A stretch of DNA of 64,000 bases from Halomonas faecis (lineage in GTDB: Bacteria > Pseudomonadota > Gammaproteobacteria > Pseudomonadales > Halomonadaceae): the NCBI RefSeq assembly GCF_010993975.1, contig NZ_JAACZO010000022.1:186001-250000 (forward strand), written 5' to 3'. Position 1 is the stretch's first letter. Each line of letters starts with the position of its first letter. The position numbers and the translations under genes are program-made. This document shows positions 53,735-62,981 of this stretch, piece after piece. Under the pieces are notes generated by a model. The model had not been told where the DNA came from, searched no databases, and saw only the letters and a program-made list of their open reading frames with translations.

Positions 53735-53756
53735 ATTGTATATGGAATTCCATATA
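53735..53756 (-). promoter_or_regulatory. ArsR operator and -10 region of gapdh-arsJ-arsR
   Basis: TATATGGAATTCCATATA (53739-53756) is a perfect 18-bp palindrome. On the minus strand TACAAT (53735-53740) just after it is a good -10, so the operator lies in the promoter spacer. 16 of 18 bases match the site before acr3. Confidence 0.85.
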
Positions 53757-53811
53757 TAAACGAACCGCGCACTCGATCATGGGCATCGCATGACACACGC
53801 GGTGCGACCGC

Positions 53812-55512
53812 TCAACAGGCCGCCAGCGTATCGCGGCGTGTCGTGCGATGCTTCGGATCTCGGTCGAAAGACTCGCTGTCGGAGAGCGCCAAGGTGAGCC
53901 AGGGTGAGGCATCGACGTCGGCGGGCAATGGTGGCCTCTCATTCCCGCTTTCCGCCACGGCCAGCGAGAAACGCCGCGCATAGTCATGCATGCGCTGGGC
54001 TTCATCGGCGAGTTCCGCGGCATTGCCGGCCGCGCCCTCCACCAGCCGCGCGCTATCCTGGGTGGCGACTTCCATCTGCCCCATCGCCTGGTTGACCTGT
54101 TCGATGCCATATCGCTGTTCGCTCGAGGCCCGGGAGATGTCGTCCATCAGCACGCTGACCCGTTCGATGGCGGTGAGAATCGCTCGAGTGTGCTCCGCCG
54201 CTTCGCGCGAGAGCGCATCGCCCTGCTCCACGCTCGTGCGCGACGCCTGGATGCGGTGGCGAATCTCCCGGGCGGCGTCGGCACTGCGTGTGGCCAGGTC
54301 GCGCACCTCCGTGGCCACCACGGCGAAGCCGCGGCCCTGGTCGCTGGCGCGGGCGGCTTCCACCGAGGCGTTGAGGGCCAGAATGTTGGTCTGGAAGGCG
54401 ATGCTTTCGATCAGGGCGATGATGGACTGGATCTCGTCGGAATGGCCATGGATCGCTTCCATGGTGGTGAGGAACTGCTGGATCACCGCATCGCCCTCAC
54501 GCGCCTTGTCCGACGCATCGTTGACCGACCGGTTCACGTCATGAGCCCGCTCGGCATTCTGCGCCACGGTCGCGGTGAGCTCCTCCAGGCTCGCTGCCGT
54601 CTGTTCCAGGGCCGACGCCTGCTGCTGGGTCTGGCTCGACAACGATCGATTGCCTTCGGCCAGGGCCTGGCTGCCGTGCTGAACCCGCTCGCTGCTGGCC
54701 AGCACACGGCCGACGGTATCGGTCAGCGATTGCTGCATGGTGGAGAGTTCGGCGAACAGCTGGCCGATCTCGTTGTTGCCGCGACGTTCCACCGGCGTGG
54801 CAAGGTCGCCGGCGGCGATACGCTGGAAGTGTTCGACGACGCGGCTCAAGGGCTTCAGCACGTTGACGCGCACGCCCCACACCACGACGGCGATCAACGC
54901 CAGCGCCGCCAGCAGGGTGCCGACCACGCCCCCGTTCAACCAGTCCGAGGTCCGTCCGAAACGCTCGGCGAGGTGCTGGCCCAACTGCTGGTTACGCGCG
55001 AAGAACGCATCGATAGTCTCGATGAAGCGCTCGCTGCTCTGAGTCACTCGCGACTGTCCGGAAAGATAGCCGGTGACGTCGGCGTCCTGCAGCAAACCCA
55101 GCTGCAAGCGCAGATTGTTGTCATGCAACGAGCGGAAGCGCTCTTCCAGCGTCTCGACCAATGCCTGCTGCTCGGGCTCGTGAGATGCCTCGAGAAAGTG
55201 TTGGAATGCCTGGTTGGCGTCGTCCAGCAGCGCATCGGCCGATTCGATGATCGGCCCCGGACGGTCGAAGGAAGGAGTTCGCAGCAGTTCGGCAGCGCGA
55301 TCCATCTCGACGCGCGCGCGCAGCAGGTCGTTATAGGCCGCATTGAGGTCACGCTCCTGGCGCACGTTGGTCTCGTTCAGCATGGCAAAGGCCTCGCGCC
55401 CCACCTGATTGGCGGCGAGCCCCAATCCGCCGATGACCAGGATCAGCGCACTGAACGCCACCAGCACGAGGGTCCAGCTCGTCCTGACGGTCATGTTGTC
55501 GAGCAGTTTCAT
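53812..55512 (-). CDS. Methyl-accepting chemotaxis protein
   Basis: 566-residue chemoreceptor. N-terminal helix (about 12-34), a periplasmic four-helix-bundle sensor (about 35-205) with no Cys, second helix (about 210-232), HAMP (about 233-285), and a cytoplasmic coiled coil with the signalling tip IAFQTNILALNASVEAARA and GRGFAVVATEVRDLA. Ends without a CheR-binding pentapeptide. GAGAGAG precedes the ATG. It lies between arsC and gapdh on the same strand, so the ligand may be linked to arsenic or phosphate; unproven. Confidence 0.92.
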   Translation of the reverse strand: MKLLDNMTVRTSWTLVLVAFSALILVIGGLGLAANQVGREAFAMLNETNVRQERDLNAAYNDLLRARVEMDRAAELLRTPSFDRPGPIIESADALLDDANQAFQHFLEASHEPEQQALVETLEERFRSLHDNNLRLQLGLLQDADVTGYLSGQSRVTQSSERFIETIDAFFARNQQLGQHLAERFGRTSDWLNGGVVGTLLAALALIAVVVWGVRVNVLKPLSRVVEHFQRIAAGDLATPVERRGNNEIGQLFAELSTMQQSLTDTVGRVLASSERVQHGSQALAEGNRSLSSQTQQQASALEQTAASLEELTATVAQNAERAHDVNRSVNDASDKAREGDAVIQQFLTTMEAIHGHSDEIQSIIALIESIAFQTNILALNASVEAARASDQGRGFAVVATEVRDLATRSADAAREIRHRIQASRTSVEQGDALSREAAEHTRAILTAIERVSVLMDDISRASSEQRYGIEQVNQAMGQMEVATQDSARLVEGAAGNAAELADEAQRMHDYARRFSLAVAESGNERPPLPADVDASPWLTLALSDSESFDRDPKHRTTRRDTLAAC

Positions 55513-55553
55513 GGCGTCTCTCTCTTCGACGGGGTGGGGAACGGCCAGGCCGG

Positions 55554-55961
55554 CTAACGACGCGCCAGCAGCCACAGCTGAAGTCGGCGGCGTATTTCCT
55601 GGAGCGCCTGTTCGTAGGCATCGGTCTTGCCGATCAGGCGCGGGTCGCGAATGTCCCAGTAGAGCCTTTCCTCGGCACTCCCCTGCCAATCGCGGCAGGC
55701 CTGCTGAGCCTTGTCGCAGAGCACGATCACCGCATCGAAATGCTCATCGGCGAAATCGTCCAGCGACTGGCTGGCCAGCCCCTCGCAGGAGATGCCCTGT
55801 TTGCGCAGGGCCGCCAGGGTGAATTCGTGCGGGTGATCCGGCTCCGTTCCGGCACTGAAAGCCTCGAACCGGTCACCGGCAAGATGGCGAAGCAGCGCTT
55901 CGCCCATGAGGGAGCGTGCCGAGTTGGCATTGCAGAGAAAGAGAACGCGCTGGCGCGACAT
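55554..55961 (-). CDS. arsC: Thioredoxin-coupled arsenate reductase ArsC
   Basis: 135-residue low-molecular-weight phosphatase-type ArsC. The CX5R loop is C10-NANSA-R16 in LFLCNANSARS; the redox relay cysteines are C82 and C89 in VLCDKAQQAC, identical in position to the Gram-positive-type enzyme. It reduces As(V) to As(III) with thioredoxin; the arsenite is then exported by ACR3. AAGGAG precedes the ATG at 55961. The MCP gene starts 41 nt after its stop. The pst terminator lies upstream, so it needs its own promoter in 55962-56054. Confidence 0.94.
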   Translation of the reverse strand: MSRQRVLFLCNANSARSLMGEALLRHLAGDRFEAFSAGTEPDHPHEFTLAALRKQGISCEGLASQSLDDFADEHFDAVIVLCDKAQQACRDWQGSAEERLYWDIRDPRLIGKTDAYEQALQEIRRRLQLWLLARR

Positions 55962-56054
55962 GGGACTCTCCTTATGGTTCATTGCCCAGAGAGTATCGAG
56001 CCAGTGTGACGATAGGATTGCAGTCGTCCGCCAGGCGGCGTCGAACCATTCACC

Positions 56055-56089
56055 AAAAAAACGCGGCAGCGGGTCTCGCCCGCCGCCGC
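56055..56089 (-). terminator. Rho-independent terminator of the pst operon
   Basis: Minus strand GCGGCGGCGGG-CGAGA-CCCGCTGCCGC, 11 bp with one G-T pair, followed by G and T7. Ends pstSCAB before arsC. Confidence 0.93.
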
Positions 56090-56109
56090 GCGGCTTCCTT
56101 CCGGCGGGA

Positions 56110-56961
56110 TCAGCCGTACCGGCCGGTGATGTAGTCTTCAGCCTTCTTGGTGGCGGGGCTCGAGAACATCACCTGGGTATCGTTGTATTCGATGATCTCC
56201 CCCAGGTGGAAGAACGCCGTGTAGTCCGCCACCCGGGCCGCCTGCTGCATGTTGTGGGTCACCGTGATGATGGTGAACTGCTGCTTGAGCTTGTCCATCA
56301 GGTCTTCGATGGTCGCCGTAGAGATGGGGTCCAGGGCCGAGGTGGGTTCGTCCATCAGGATCACGTCGGGCTGCACGGCAATGGCCCGGGCGATGCACAG
56401 GCGTTGCTGCTGACCGCCGGAGAGCGAAGTCCCCGGCTGCTGCAGCTTGTCCTTGACCTCCTCCCACAGGCCGGCATCGCGCAGCGCCTTCTCCACCAGC
56501 TCATCCTGGTCGGCCTTGCGGCTCACCAGGTCGTGCATGCGCGGGGCGTAGGCCACGTTCTCGTAGATCGACTTGGGGAAAGGGTTGGGCTTCTGGAACA
56601 CCATGCCTACCCGGCGGCGCAGGGCCACCTCGTCCATCTTCACGGCGTTGACGTCGCGACCATCCATCTCCACCAGACCGCGGATCGTCACGCCGGGAAT
56701 CAGGTCGTTCATGCGGTTGAGGCAACGCAGGAAGGTAGACTTGCCACACCCCGAGGGTCCGATCAGCGCCGTGACGTTCTTCTGGAAGATATCGATGTTG
56801 AGATTCTTGAGCGCCTGCGACTCGCCATACCACAGGCTGAGATCACGCACGCGAATGCTCAGATCGTGGCAGGCATGCTCGTTGCGCACGTAGGGCTGCC
56901 CCAGCTCTGGCTCGGGCGGGTTGACGGCCGCGGTGGGTGTCGTGGTCTGCAGGGAAGTCAT
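56110..56961 (-). CDS. pstB: Phosphate ABC transporter ATPase PstB
   Basis: 283-residue ATPase of the Pst phosphate importer. Walker [34 protein letters not shown] typical of PstB, signature [15 protein letters not shown], Walker [14 protein letters not shown] and THN switch. GAGGA precedes the ATG at 56961. Last gene of pstSCAB; phoU, which often follows pstB, is not present before the terminator. Confidence 0.96.
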   Translation of the reverse strand: MTSLQTTTPTAAVNPPEPELGQPYVRNEHACHDLSIRVRDLSLWYGESQALKNLNIDIFQKNVTALIGPSGCGKSTFLRCLNRMNDLIPGVTIRGLVEMDGRDVNAVKMDEVALRRRVGMVFQKPNPFPKSIYENVAYAPRMHDLVSRKADQDELVEKALRDAGLWEEVKDKLQQPGTSLSGGQQQRLCIARAIAVQPDVILMDEPTSALDPISTATIEDLMDKLKQQFTIITVTHNMQQAARVADYTAFFHLGEIIEYNDTQVMFSSPATKKAEDYITGRYG

Positions 56962-56989
56962 GACAATGTCCTCTATCACGGGCTGGCGA

Positions 56990-58156
56990 TTACCAGCGAC
57001 GCTCGAATTTCTTGCGCAGGATGACGGCGGTGGCGTTGAGGAAGATGAGGATCGCCAACAACACCAGAATGCCGCCGGCCGTCTTCTCGACGAAGGCCCG
57101 CTCGGGCTCGCCCGCCCAGGTGAAGACCTGCGCCGGCAACACGGTGGCCGCTTGGGTGAACGATGCCGAGACATCGGGAATGAAAGCCACCATGCCGACG
57201 ATGATCAGCGGCGCGGTCTCGCCCATGGCTTGGGCCAGGCCGATGATCGAGCCGGTCATGATGCCGGGCATGGCCAGCGGGAGTACGTGGTCGCGCACCA
57301 CCTGCCAACGCGAGCAGCCCACCCCGAAGGCGGCGTGGCGAATGGAGTCCGGCACGCTGCGCAGCGCCGTGCGGGTGGCGATGATGATCACCGGCAACGT
57401 CATCAGCGCCAGCGTCATGCCGCCCACCAGCGGCGAAGAGCGCGGCACCCCGAAGAAGTTGATGAAGATCGCCAGACCCAGCAGACCGAACAGGATCGAG
57501 GGGATCGCCGCCAGATTGTTGATGTTGATTTCGATGATCTGGGTGAGCCGGTTGTCCGGGGCGAACTCCTCCAGGTAGACCGCCGTCATCACACCGATGG
57601 GGAAGGCGATGGCCAGGGTCACCAGCATGGTCATCACCGTACCCACGACGGCCGCCATGATGCCGGCGCGCTCTGCCATCTTGGAATCGCCCTGAGTGAA
57701 GAAGGTGGTGTTGAACTTCAAGGCCACCTGCCCATTCTCGACTTTCTCGTCGACCGCCTGACGCTCGGCGTCGCTGAGCTTGCTGCGATGCCCTTTCAGG
57801 TACTGATCCACCTCCCCGTTGGCCAGCTCCCAGCGGGTTTCGGTGGTCCCCAACAGGGCCGGATCGTCACGGATCATACCCGGGATCAGACGTTCGAAGC
57901 TACGGCTGACGATTTTGGCATCCTCGGGTTCCATGGCCGCGCGGCCCATCCGCTGCGCATCCTCGTTGTACTCGAGTTCGACCTGCACATAGGCCTGCTG
58001 AAAGGCCGGCAGCCCCTTGTTAAGCATGTCGGCGAAGAACAGCACCAGAAACAGGCCAGCCAGGCCCAAAGCACCCATGGAGATCCACTTCAGGCGCGCC
58101 GACCGCCGGTGGCGGCCGCGCAACTGGGCGCTGATGTCGTCGAAGGTTTGACTCAT
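56990..58156 (-). CDS. pstA: Phosphate ABC transporter permease PstA
   Basis: 388-residue permease, about 90 residues longer than E. coli PstA. The extra part is a periplasmic loop (about residues 50-160, acidic) between helix 1 and the core. The core has the binding-protein-dependent transport fold with [21 protein letters not shown] and the EAA-like loop [16 protein letters not shown]. Forms the channel with PstC. Between pstC and pstB on the same strand. Confidence 0.94.
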   Translation of the reverse strand: MSQTFDDISAQLRGRHRRSARLKWISMGALGLAGLFLVLFFADMLNKGLPAFQQAYVQVELEYNEDAQRMGRAAMEPEDAKIVSRSFERLIPGMIRDDPALLGTTETRWELANGEVDQYLKGHRSKLSDAERQAVDEKVENGQVALKFNTTFFTQGDSKMAERAGIMAAVVGTVMTMLVTLAIAFPIGVMTAVYLEEFAPDNRLTQIIEININNLAAIPSILFGLLGLAIFINFFGVPRSSPLVGGMTLALMTLPVIIIATRTALRSVPDSIRHAAFGVGCSRWQVVRDHVLPLAMPGIMTGSIIGLAQAMGETAPLIIVGMVAFIPDVSASFTQAATVLPAQVFTWAGEPERAFVEKTAGGILVLLAILIFLNATAVILRKKFERRW

Positions 58157-58174
58157 CTCGGCGATTCCTCGGCG

Positions 58175-59431
58175 TTACAGATTGTTGACGCGATACTTTT
58201 CGCGGAAGCGGCGAATCATCAGCACCGATACCAGATTGAGGCTCAACGTCACCGCGAAGAGCACCAGTCCCAGGGCGAAGGCAGAGAGTGTCTCGGCGCT
58301 CTCGAACTCCAGATCGCCGGTCAGCGCAGCGACGATGCGCACCGTCACCGTGGTCATGTCCTCGAGCGGGTTGGCGGTGAGGTTGGGCCGCATGCCGGCG
58401 GCCATCACCACGATCATGGTCTCGCCCAGCGCCCGGGAAACTGCCAGCAGCGAGGCGGAGATGATACCCGGCAGGGCCGCGGGAATGACCACGTCGCGGA
58501 TCGTCTCTCCCTTGGTCATGCCCAGCGCCAGGGAGCCCTGACGCATGCTGTCGGGCACCGAGTTGATCACGTCGTCGGAGAGCGAGGAGATGAAGGGGAT
58601 GATCATGATGCCCATCACCACACCCGGCGCCACGGCGTTGTTGAAGGAGGCATCCAGGCCGAAGAAGCCGGCTACGCTGACGATGATCGGGGCGACCGTG
58701 ATGGCGGCGAAGAAGCCATAGACCACGGTGGGAATGCCGGCCAGCACCTCCAGGGTCGGCTTGGCCAGGGTGCGCACCCGCTGCGGGGCGAACTCGGACA
58801 TGTAGATGGCGGCTAGCAATCCGATGGGAATCGCCACCAGCATGGCGATCGCAGTGATCATGAAGGTACCGGCGAACAGCGGCACCGAGCCGAACTGCGC
58901 AGCGCTGCCCCCTTCCTCCGCGCGTCCGGCCGCAGCCAGGAAGCTGGCCCCGGGGTTCCACACCGTGCCGGTCACGAAATCCCAGAAACTGTGCATCTGG
59001 AAGAAACGCAGCGCCTCGAAGACGATGGAGAACAGGATCCCGAAGGTGGTGAAGATCGAGATCAGCGCCGCCGCAACGAGCACCCACCGAATCACCCGCT
59101 CGATAGCTCGCCGTGCGTGAAAATCGGGGCGTACCTGAGCAATGCCCACCGTCAGGCCGCCGGCCGCCACGACCAGGCTGGCGGCGAGCAGGTAGGGCAC
59201 TGGAATCGCCGCCCCCAGCAACAGCATGATGAAAGCGCCCAGGGCGCTGACGAGCAGTGCTGGCCCGGCGGTGGACAGCACGGTGAACCAGGCGTACTGG
59301 TCGGGCTGCGCATGCATGGCCATGCCGGCAGCGCGCACCCGTGCGGCCTTGGCGCGCCCCATGAAGAAGGCCACCAGCCCCAGCGCCAGCAGGACGCCGC
59401 TGAACAGGGCAAGGAGTTGGTTGGTCTGCAT
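58175..59431 (-). CDS. pstC: Phosphate ABC transporter permease PstC
   Basis: 418-residue permease, longer than E. coli PstC by an N-terminal region with about three additional helices (residues 5-25, 50-72, 76-96). The core contains TLEVLAGIPTVVYGFFA and the EAA-like LLAVSRALGETMIVVMAAG. GAGAGAGA precedes the ATG. A hairpin separates it from pstS, in line with higher pstS mRNA levels. Confidence 0.94.
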   Translation of the reverse strand: MQTNQLLALFSGVLLALGLVAFFMGRAKAARVRAAGMAMHAQPDQYAWFTVLSTAGPALLVSALGAFIMLLLGAAIPVPYLLAASLVVAAGGLTVGIAQVRPDFHARRAIERVIRWVLVAAALISIFTTFGILFSIVFEALRFFQMHSFWDFVTGTVWNPGASFLAAAGRAEEGGSAAQFGSVPLFAGTFMITAIAMLVAIPIGLLAAIYMSEFAPQRVRTLAKPTLEVLAGIPTVVYGFFAAITVAPIIVSVAGFFGLDASFNNAVAPGVVMGIMIIPFISSLSDDVINSVPDSMRQGSLALGMTKGETIRDVVIPAALPGIISASLLAVSRALGETMIVVMAAGMRPNLTANPLEDMTTVTVRIVAALTGDLEFESAETLSAFALGLVLFAVTLSLNLVSVLMIRRFREKYRVNNL

Positions 59432-59482
59432 CGGTCTCTCTCAGTCTCTGTCGACGGCAGGCGGTCTGCCGGAACGTGCGAC

Positions 59483-59507
59483 GGCCGGCAGACTGAGGCT
59501 GCCGGCC
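59483..59507 (-). terminator. 9-bp hairpin after pstS
   Basis: GGCCGGCAG-7 nt-CTGCCGGCC, perfect stem between pstS and pstC without a T-run. Likely a partial terminator or stability hairpin that makes pstS more abundant than pstCAB. Confidence 0.7.
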
Positions 59508-59535
59508 GGATCAGGCTTCCGTGCCTGGTGCTGCC

Positions 59536-60561
59536 TTACAGGTCGGAGACCTGCAGCTGGGCACGATCGGCCACCTTCTGGCGAGTCTGCTCACGCTCGG
59601 CCTCGGGCAGCGGGATCAGGCCGATGTCCATCAGGTAACCGCCCTCGCCGATCATGGTCTCGGAGACGAACATGTCGACGTAGTCGTACAGCGGCGGCAC
59701 ATCGTCGGTGTGCTGATTCTTCACGTAGAAGAACAGCGAGCGGGCGATCGGGTACTCGCCGGCGCTGATCGCCTCGGCCTCGGGCTCGACGCCATCGATA
59801 GCGGTGCCGATCAGTGCATCCGGGTTTTCCACCAGGAAAGAGTAGCCGAAGATGCCGAAGGCCTTGGTGTCCTCGGTGAGGCGCTGAACGATCAGGTTGT
59901 CGTTCTCGCCGGCATCGATGTAGACACCATCGGCACGGATCTCGGTATAGGCTTCACCGCCATAGGCTTCCATTTCTTCGGAGGGCACTTCCATGGCGAG
60001 TTCTTCGAAGGCGTCACGGGTGCCCGAGGTGCTGGGCGGGCCGTAGATGGAGATCTCGCGGTCCGGCAGGGAAGCGTCGATGTCGCTCCAGTTGGTGTAG
60101 GGGTTGTCGACCAGCTCGCCACCCACCGGCACCTGGGCGGCCACCGCCAGGAACAGCTGCTCGAGAGTGATGTCCATCGCCTCGTTGGTGCTGGACTGGG
60201 CGAAGACGATGCCGTCGGAACCGATCTTGACCTCGGTGACGTCGGTGACGTCGTTCTCTACGCAGCGCTCCAGTTCGGAAGCCTTGATGCGGCGCGAAGC
60301 GTTGGAGATGTCCGGCGTTCCTTCACCCACACCGTTGCAGAACAGGCGGATGCCACCGCCGGAACCGGTGGACTCGATGACCGGCGTCGGATACTCGGTG
60401 ACGGCGCCGAACTCCTCGGTCACGTAGCTGGCGAACGGATAGACGGTGCTGGAACCGACGATGCGAATCTGATCGCGAGCATGGGCTGCAGTGGCGGCAC
60501 CCATGACCGCAGCGGCGATCACGGTCGTCTTGAAGGTACGGGACTTGAGGATGCGGTTCAT
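59536..60561 (-). CDS. pstS: Periplasmic phosphate-binding protein PstS
   Basis: 341-residue binding protein with signal peptide (about residues 1-28, ending ATAAHA). Phosphate-contact segments are IVGSSTVYPFAS, ESTGSGGGIRLFC, GTPDISNASRRI and GPPSTSGTRDAFEE. Strongly acidic mature protein, as expected for a halophile. It delivers phosphate to PstCAB; in an arsenic-rich setting its selectivity against arsenate matters. AGGAG 9 nt before the ATG at 60561. Pho box upstream. Confidence 0.95.
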   Translation of the reverse strand: MNRILKSRTFKTTVIAAAVMGAATAAHARDQIRIVGSSTVYPFASYVTEEFGAVTEYPTPVIESTGSGGGIRLFCNGVGEGTPDISNASRRIKASELERCVENDVTDVTEVKIGSDGIVFAQSSTNEAMDITLEQLFLAVAAQVPVGGELVDNPYTNWSDIDASLPDREISIYGPPSTSGTRDAFEELAMEVPSEEMEAYGGEAYTEIRADGVYIDAGENDNLIVQRLTEDTKAFGIFGYSFLVENPDALIGTAIDGVEPEAEAISAGEYPIARSLFFYVKNQHTDDVPPLYDYVDMFVSETMIGEGGYLMDIGLIPLPEAEREQTRQKVADRAQLQVSDL

Positions 60562-60622
60562 GCAAGTCACTCCTGTCAGTGAGGGAATTCATCCTGCGCA
60601 CGGCATACGTTGCCGCAGGCAG

Positions 60623-60640
60623 ATGACAGCTTCGTGACAG
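60623..60640 (-). promoter_or_regulatory. Pho box upstream of pstS
   Basis: Minus strand CTGTCAC-GAAG-CTGTCAT: two direct 7-mers separated by 4 nt, a near-consensus PhoB site, 62 bp before the pstS start. Predicts induction by phosphate starvation through PhoR/PhoB. Confidence 0.92.
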
Positions 60641-60653
60641 GCGGTGAAATTTT

Positions 60654-61829
60654 TCAGCGCACTGGAGTGAGGCGGCGCAGCGCCACATTGCCGAACAGCG
60701 AGACGATCAACATGGTGGCCACCATGGGCCAGATGCTCTCGATCTCGAAGGCCCCGACCATGAAACCGGCCAGCGCCCCGCTCGAGAACTGGATGCCCCC
60801 CAGCAGCGCCGTCGCGGTGGCGCTGATGTGGCTGAAATGCTCGAGCAGCGAAGAGATGGCGTTGGGCGTGATCAGGCCGATCATGCCGGTGAACAGCATC
60901 ACCAGCGGCACCACCGTGACCAGCGAGGCCGCACCGCTGGCGGCCACCACGGCCAGCCCAGTGGCCGCGATCAGTTGGATGGCCAGCCCCAGGCGCAGAT
61001 TCTGCTGGGGGGTACGCCAGCGCAACAAATGAATGTTGACGCGGTTGGAGCCGGCGATGACCACCACGTTGACGCCGAACACCACCGGGTACATGGCCGG
61101 GCTCAGCCCGAAATGCTCGATGTAGAGAAACGGTGAGGCGGTGACGAAGGCGAATAGTCCGGCAAAGGAGGTCGCCACGGCGCACACGTAGCCCATCCCC
61201 TCGCGATGGGTGAGCACGCTGGCGTAGTTGGCCAGTACCTGACGAAACGAGGCGGTGGGTTGGCCGGGCGCGCGGGTTTCCGGCAGTTTCGTCCCCATCA
61301 GCCACAGCAGGAAGGCGGCATAACCCGCCAGGAAGACGAAGATCAGCCACCAGTCGGCCAGATAGAGCAACCCACTGCCCACCGCCGGGGCCACCAGCGG
61401 TGCCAGCATCATGATCATCGCCATGGTCGACATCACCCGTGCCGCCTCACGACCGCTGAAGCAGTCGCGCACGATGGCCGCCGAATTGACCACGCAGGCA
61501 CCGCCGCCGAGCGCCTGCAGGAAACGCCAGATCAACAATGCGGCCAACGAGTCGACCGCGGTGATGGCCAGGCTCGCCAGCAGGAAGGCCACCAGGCCCG
61601 AGAGTAGCACCGGCTTGCGACCCAGGCGGTCGGAGAGCGGCCCGAACAGCAGCTGCCCCAGGGCGAAGCCGATGAGAAAGGCGCTGATCGACAGCTCCGT
61701 ATGGTGAATGCTCGCTCCCACCGATGCTGCCAACGCCGGCATGGCCGGCAAATAGGCATCGATGGCGAAGGGCGCCAGCGCCGTATTGGCGGCTACCAGC
61801 AGGGCGACGCGTCGTGGATCGAGGCTCAA
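60654..61829 (-). CDS. Bcr/CflA family multidrug efflux transporter
   Basis: 391-residue MFS exporter with twelve helices. Bcr/CflA hallmarks: APFAIDAYLPAMPAL in helix 1, GFALGQLLFGPLSDRLGRKPVLL loop, LQALGGGACVVNSAAIVRDCF and FVFLAGYAAFLLWLMGTKLPET. Exports drugs or metabolites; the substrate is not predictable. It ends just before the pstS Pho box and is divergent from transaldolase. Confidence 0.92.
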   Translation of the reverse strand: MSLDPRRVALLVAANTALAPFAIDAYLPAMPALAASVGASIHHTELSISAFLIGFALGQLLFGPLSDRLGRKPVLLSGLVAFLLASLAITAVDSLAALLIWRFLQALGGGACVVNSAAIVRDCFSGREAARVMSTMAMIMMLAPLVAPAVGSGLLYLADWWLIFVFLAGYAAFLLWLMGTKLPETRAPGQPTASFRQVLANYASVLTHREGMGYVCAVATSFAGLFAFVTASPFLYIEHFGLSPAMYPVVFGVNVVVIAGSNRVNIHLLRWRTPQQNLRLGLAIQLIAATGLAVVAASGAASLVTVVPLVMLFTGMIGLITPNAISSLLEHFSHISATATALLGGIQFSSGALAGFMVGAFEIESIWPMVATMLIVSLFGNVALRRLTPVR

Positions 61830-61963
61830 GGGCCCTCCCTCTTTGCATGATTAGATAGGCCGCTAATGATAGCCGTTTCCGCACCAACTGTCGTGCCCGC
61901 GGCTGTTGCACCGCCAGACCGCTTGTTACAGTGTTCAGCCTATTCGATTCCACGGAGTTCCCC

Positions 61964-62902
61964 ATGGCCAGAGACCTGCTGTCCCAACTCAAGGCGATGA
62001 CCACCGTGGTCGCCGATACCGGCGACCTCGAGGCCATTCGGCGCTTCGCCCCCCACGATGCCACCACCAACCCATCGCTGATTCTGCAAGCGGCGCAGAC
62101 GGAAGCATGGCGTGCCCGGCTGGCCGGTATCGCGCGGCACAGCACCGACATCGACGATGCCCTGGACGCGGTCGCCGTGGAGATTGGCAGTGAAGTGAGC
62201 GAGCTGATACCCGGCTACGTCTCCACCGAAGTGAGCGCCAGGCTGTCGTTCGACACCGACGCCACCCTGGCCCGGGCTCGCTCGCTGATCGAACGCTACG
62301 CCCGCCACGGCGTCGGACCGGAGCGCATTCTGATCAAGGTCGCCGCCACCTGGGAAGGCATTCGCGCTGCCCAGCAGTTGGAGCGCGAAGGCATTCGCAC
62401 CAACCTCACGCTGCTGTTCAGCTTCACCCAGGCCCGTGCCTGCGCCGATGCGGGCGTCACCCTGGTCTCACCTTTCGTCGGCCGTATTCTCGACTGGTAC
62501 AAAGCCCAGGAGCCGGAAGCCGACTTCAGCGACGACAACGATCCCGGCGTGCAGTCGGTCAAGCGCATCTACGACCACTTCAAGGGCCACGGCTATCGCA
62601 CCGTGGTGATGGGGGCCAGTTTCCGCAACATGGGCGAGATCCTGGCCCTGGCAGGCTGTGACCGGCTGACCATTTCTCCGGCGCTGCTGGGCGAGTTGGC
62701 CGCCAGTGAAGGCGACCTGGAGCGTCGGCTGAGCCCCTCGGATGCCGAAACCTCGCCCCCCGAACCCCAGGACGAAGCGGAATTCCGCTGGGCGTTGAAC
62801 GAAGACGCCATGGCCACGGAAAAGCTGGCCGAGGGCATTCGCAAGTTCACCGCCGACCAACGCAAGCTGGAAGCCCTGCTCGGAGAACTCCGCCAAGGCT
62901 GA
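61964..62902 (+). CDS. tal: Transaldolase
   Basis: 312-residue class I transaldolase of the TalB type. It moves a dihydroxyacetone unit between sugar phosphates in the pentose phosphate pathway. The Schiff-base Lys is in [38 protein letters not shown] and [12 protein letters not shown] are family motifs. CGGAG precedes the ATG at 61964. Convergent with the STAS gene, with a strong hairpin between. Confidence 0.96.
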   Translation: MARDLLSQLKAMTTVVADTGDLEAIRRFAPHDATTNPSLILQAAQTEAWRARLAGIARHSTDIDDALDAVAVEIGSEVSELIPGYVSTEVSARLSFDTDATLARARSLIERYARHGVGPERILIKVAATWEGIRAAQQLEREGIRTNLTLLFSFTQARACADAGVTLVSPFVGRILDWYKAQEPEADFSDDNDPGVQSVKRIYDHFKGHGYRTVVMGASFRNMGEILALAGCDRLTISPALLGELAASEGDLERRLSPSDAETSPPEPQDEAEFRWALNEDAMATEKLAEGIRKFTADQRKLEALLGELRQG

Positions 62903-62919
62903 CAGGACAGTCAACGGCA

Positions 62920-62958
62920 ACGAATCGGACGCCTTTCTGCAAAGGGCGTCCGGTTCGT
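62920..62958. terminator. Bidirectional hairpin between tal and the STAS gene
   Basis: ACGAATCGGACGCC and GGCGTCCGGTTCGT pair over 14 bp with one T-G wobble, with CTTT/AAAG adding to the inner stem. Lies between convergent genes. Confidence 0.75.
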
Positions 62959-62981
62959 CGGGGGAAATGGGTTACGCAACC

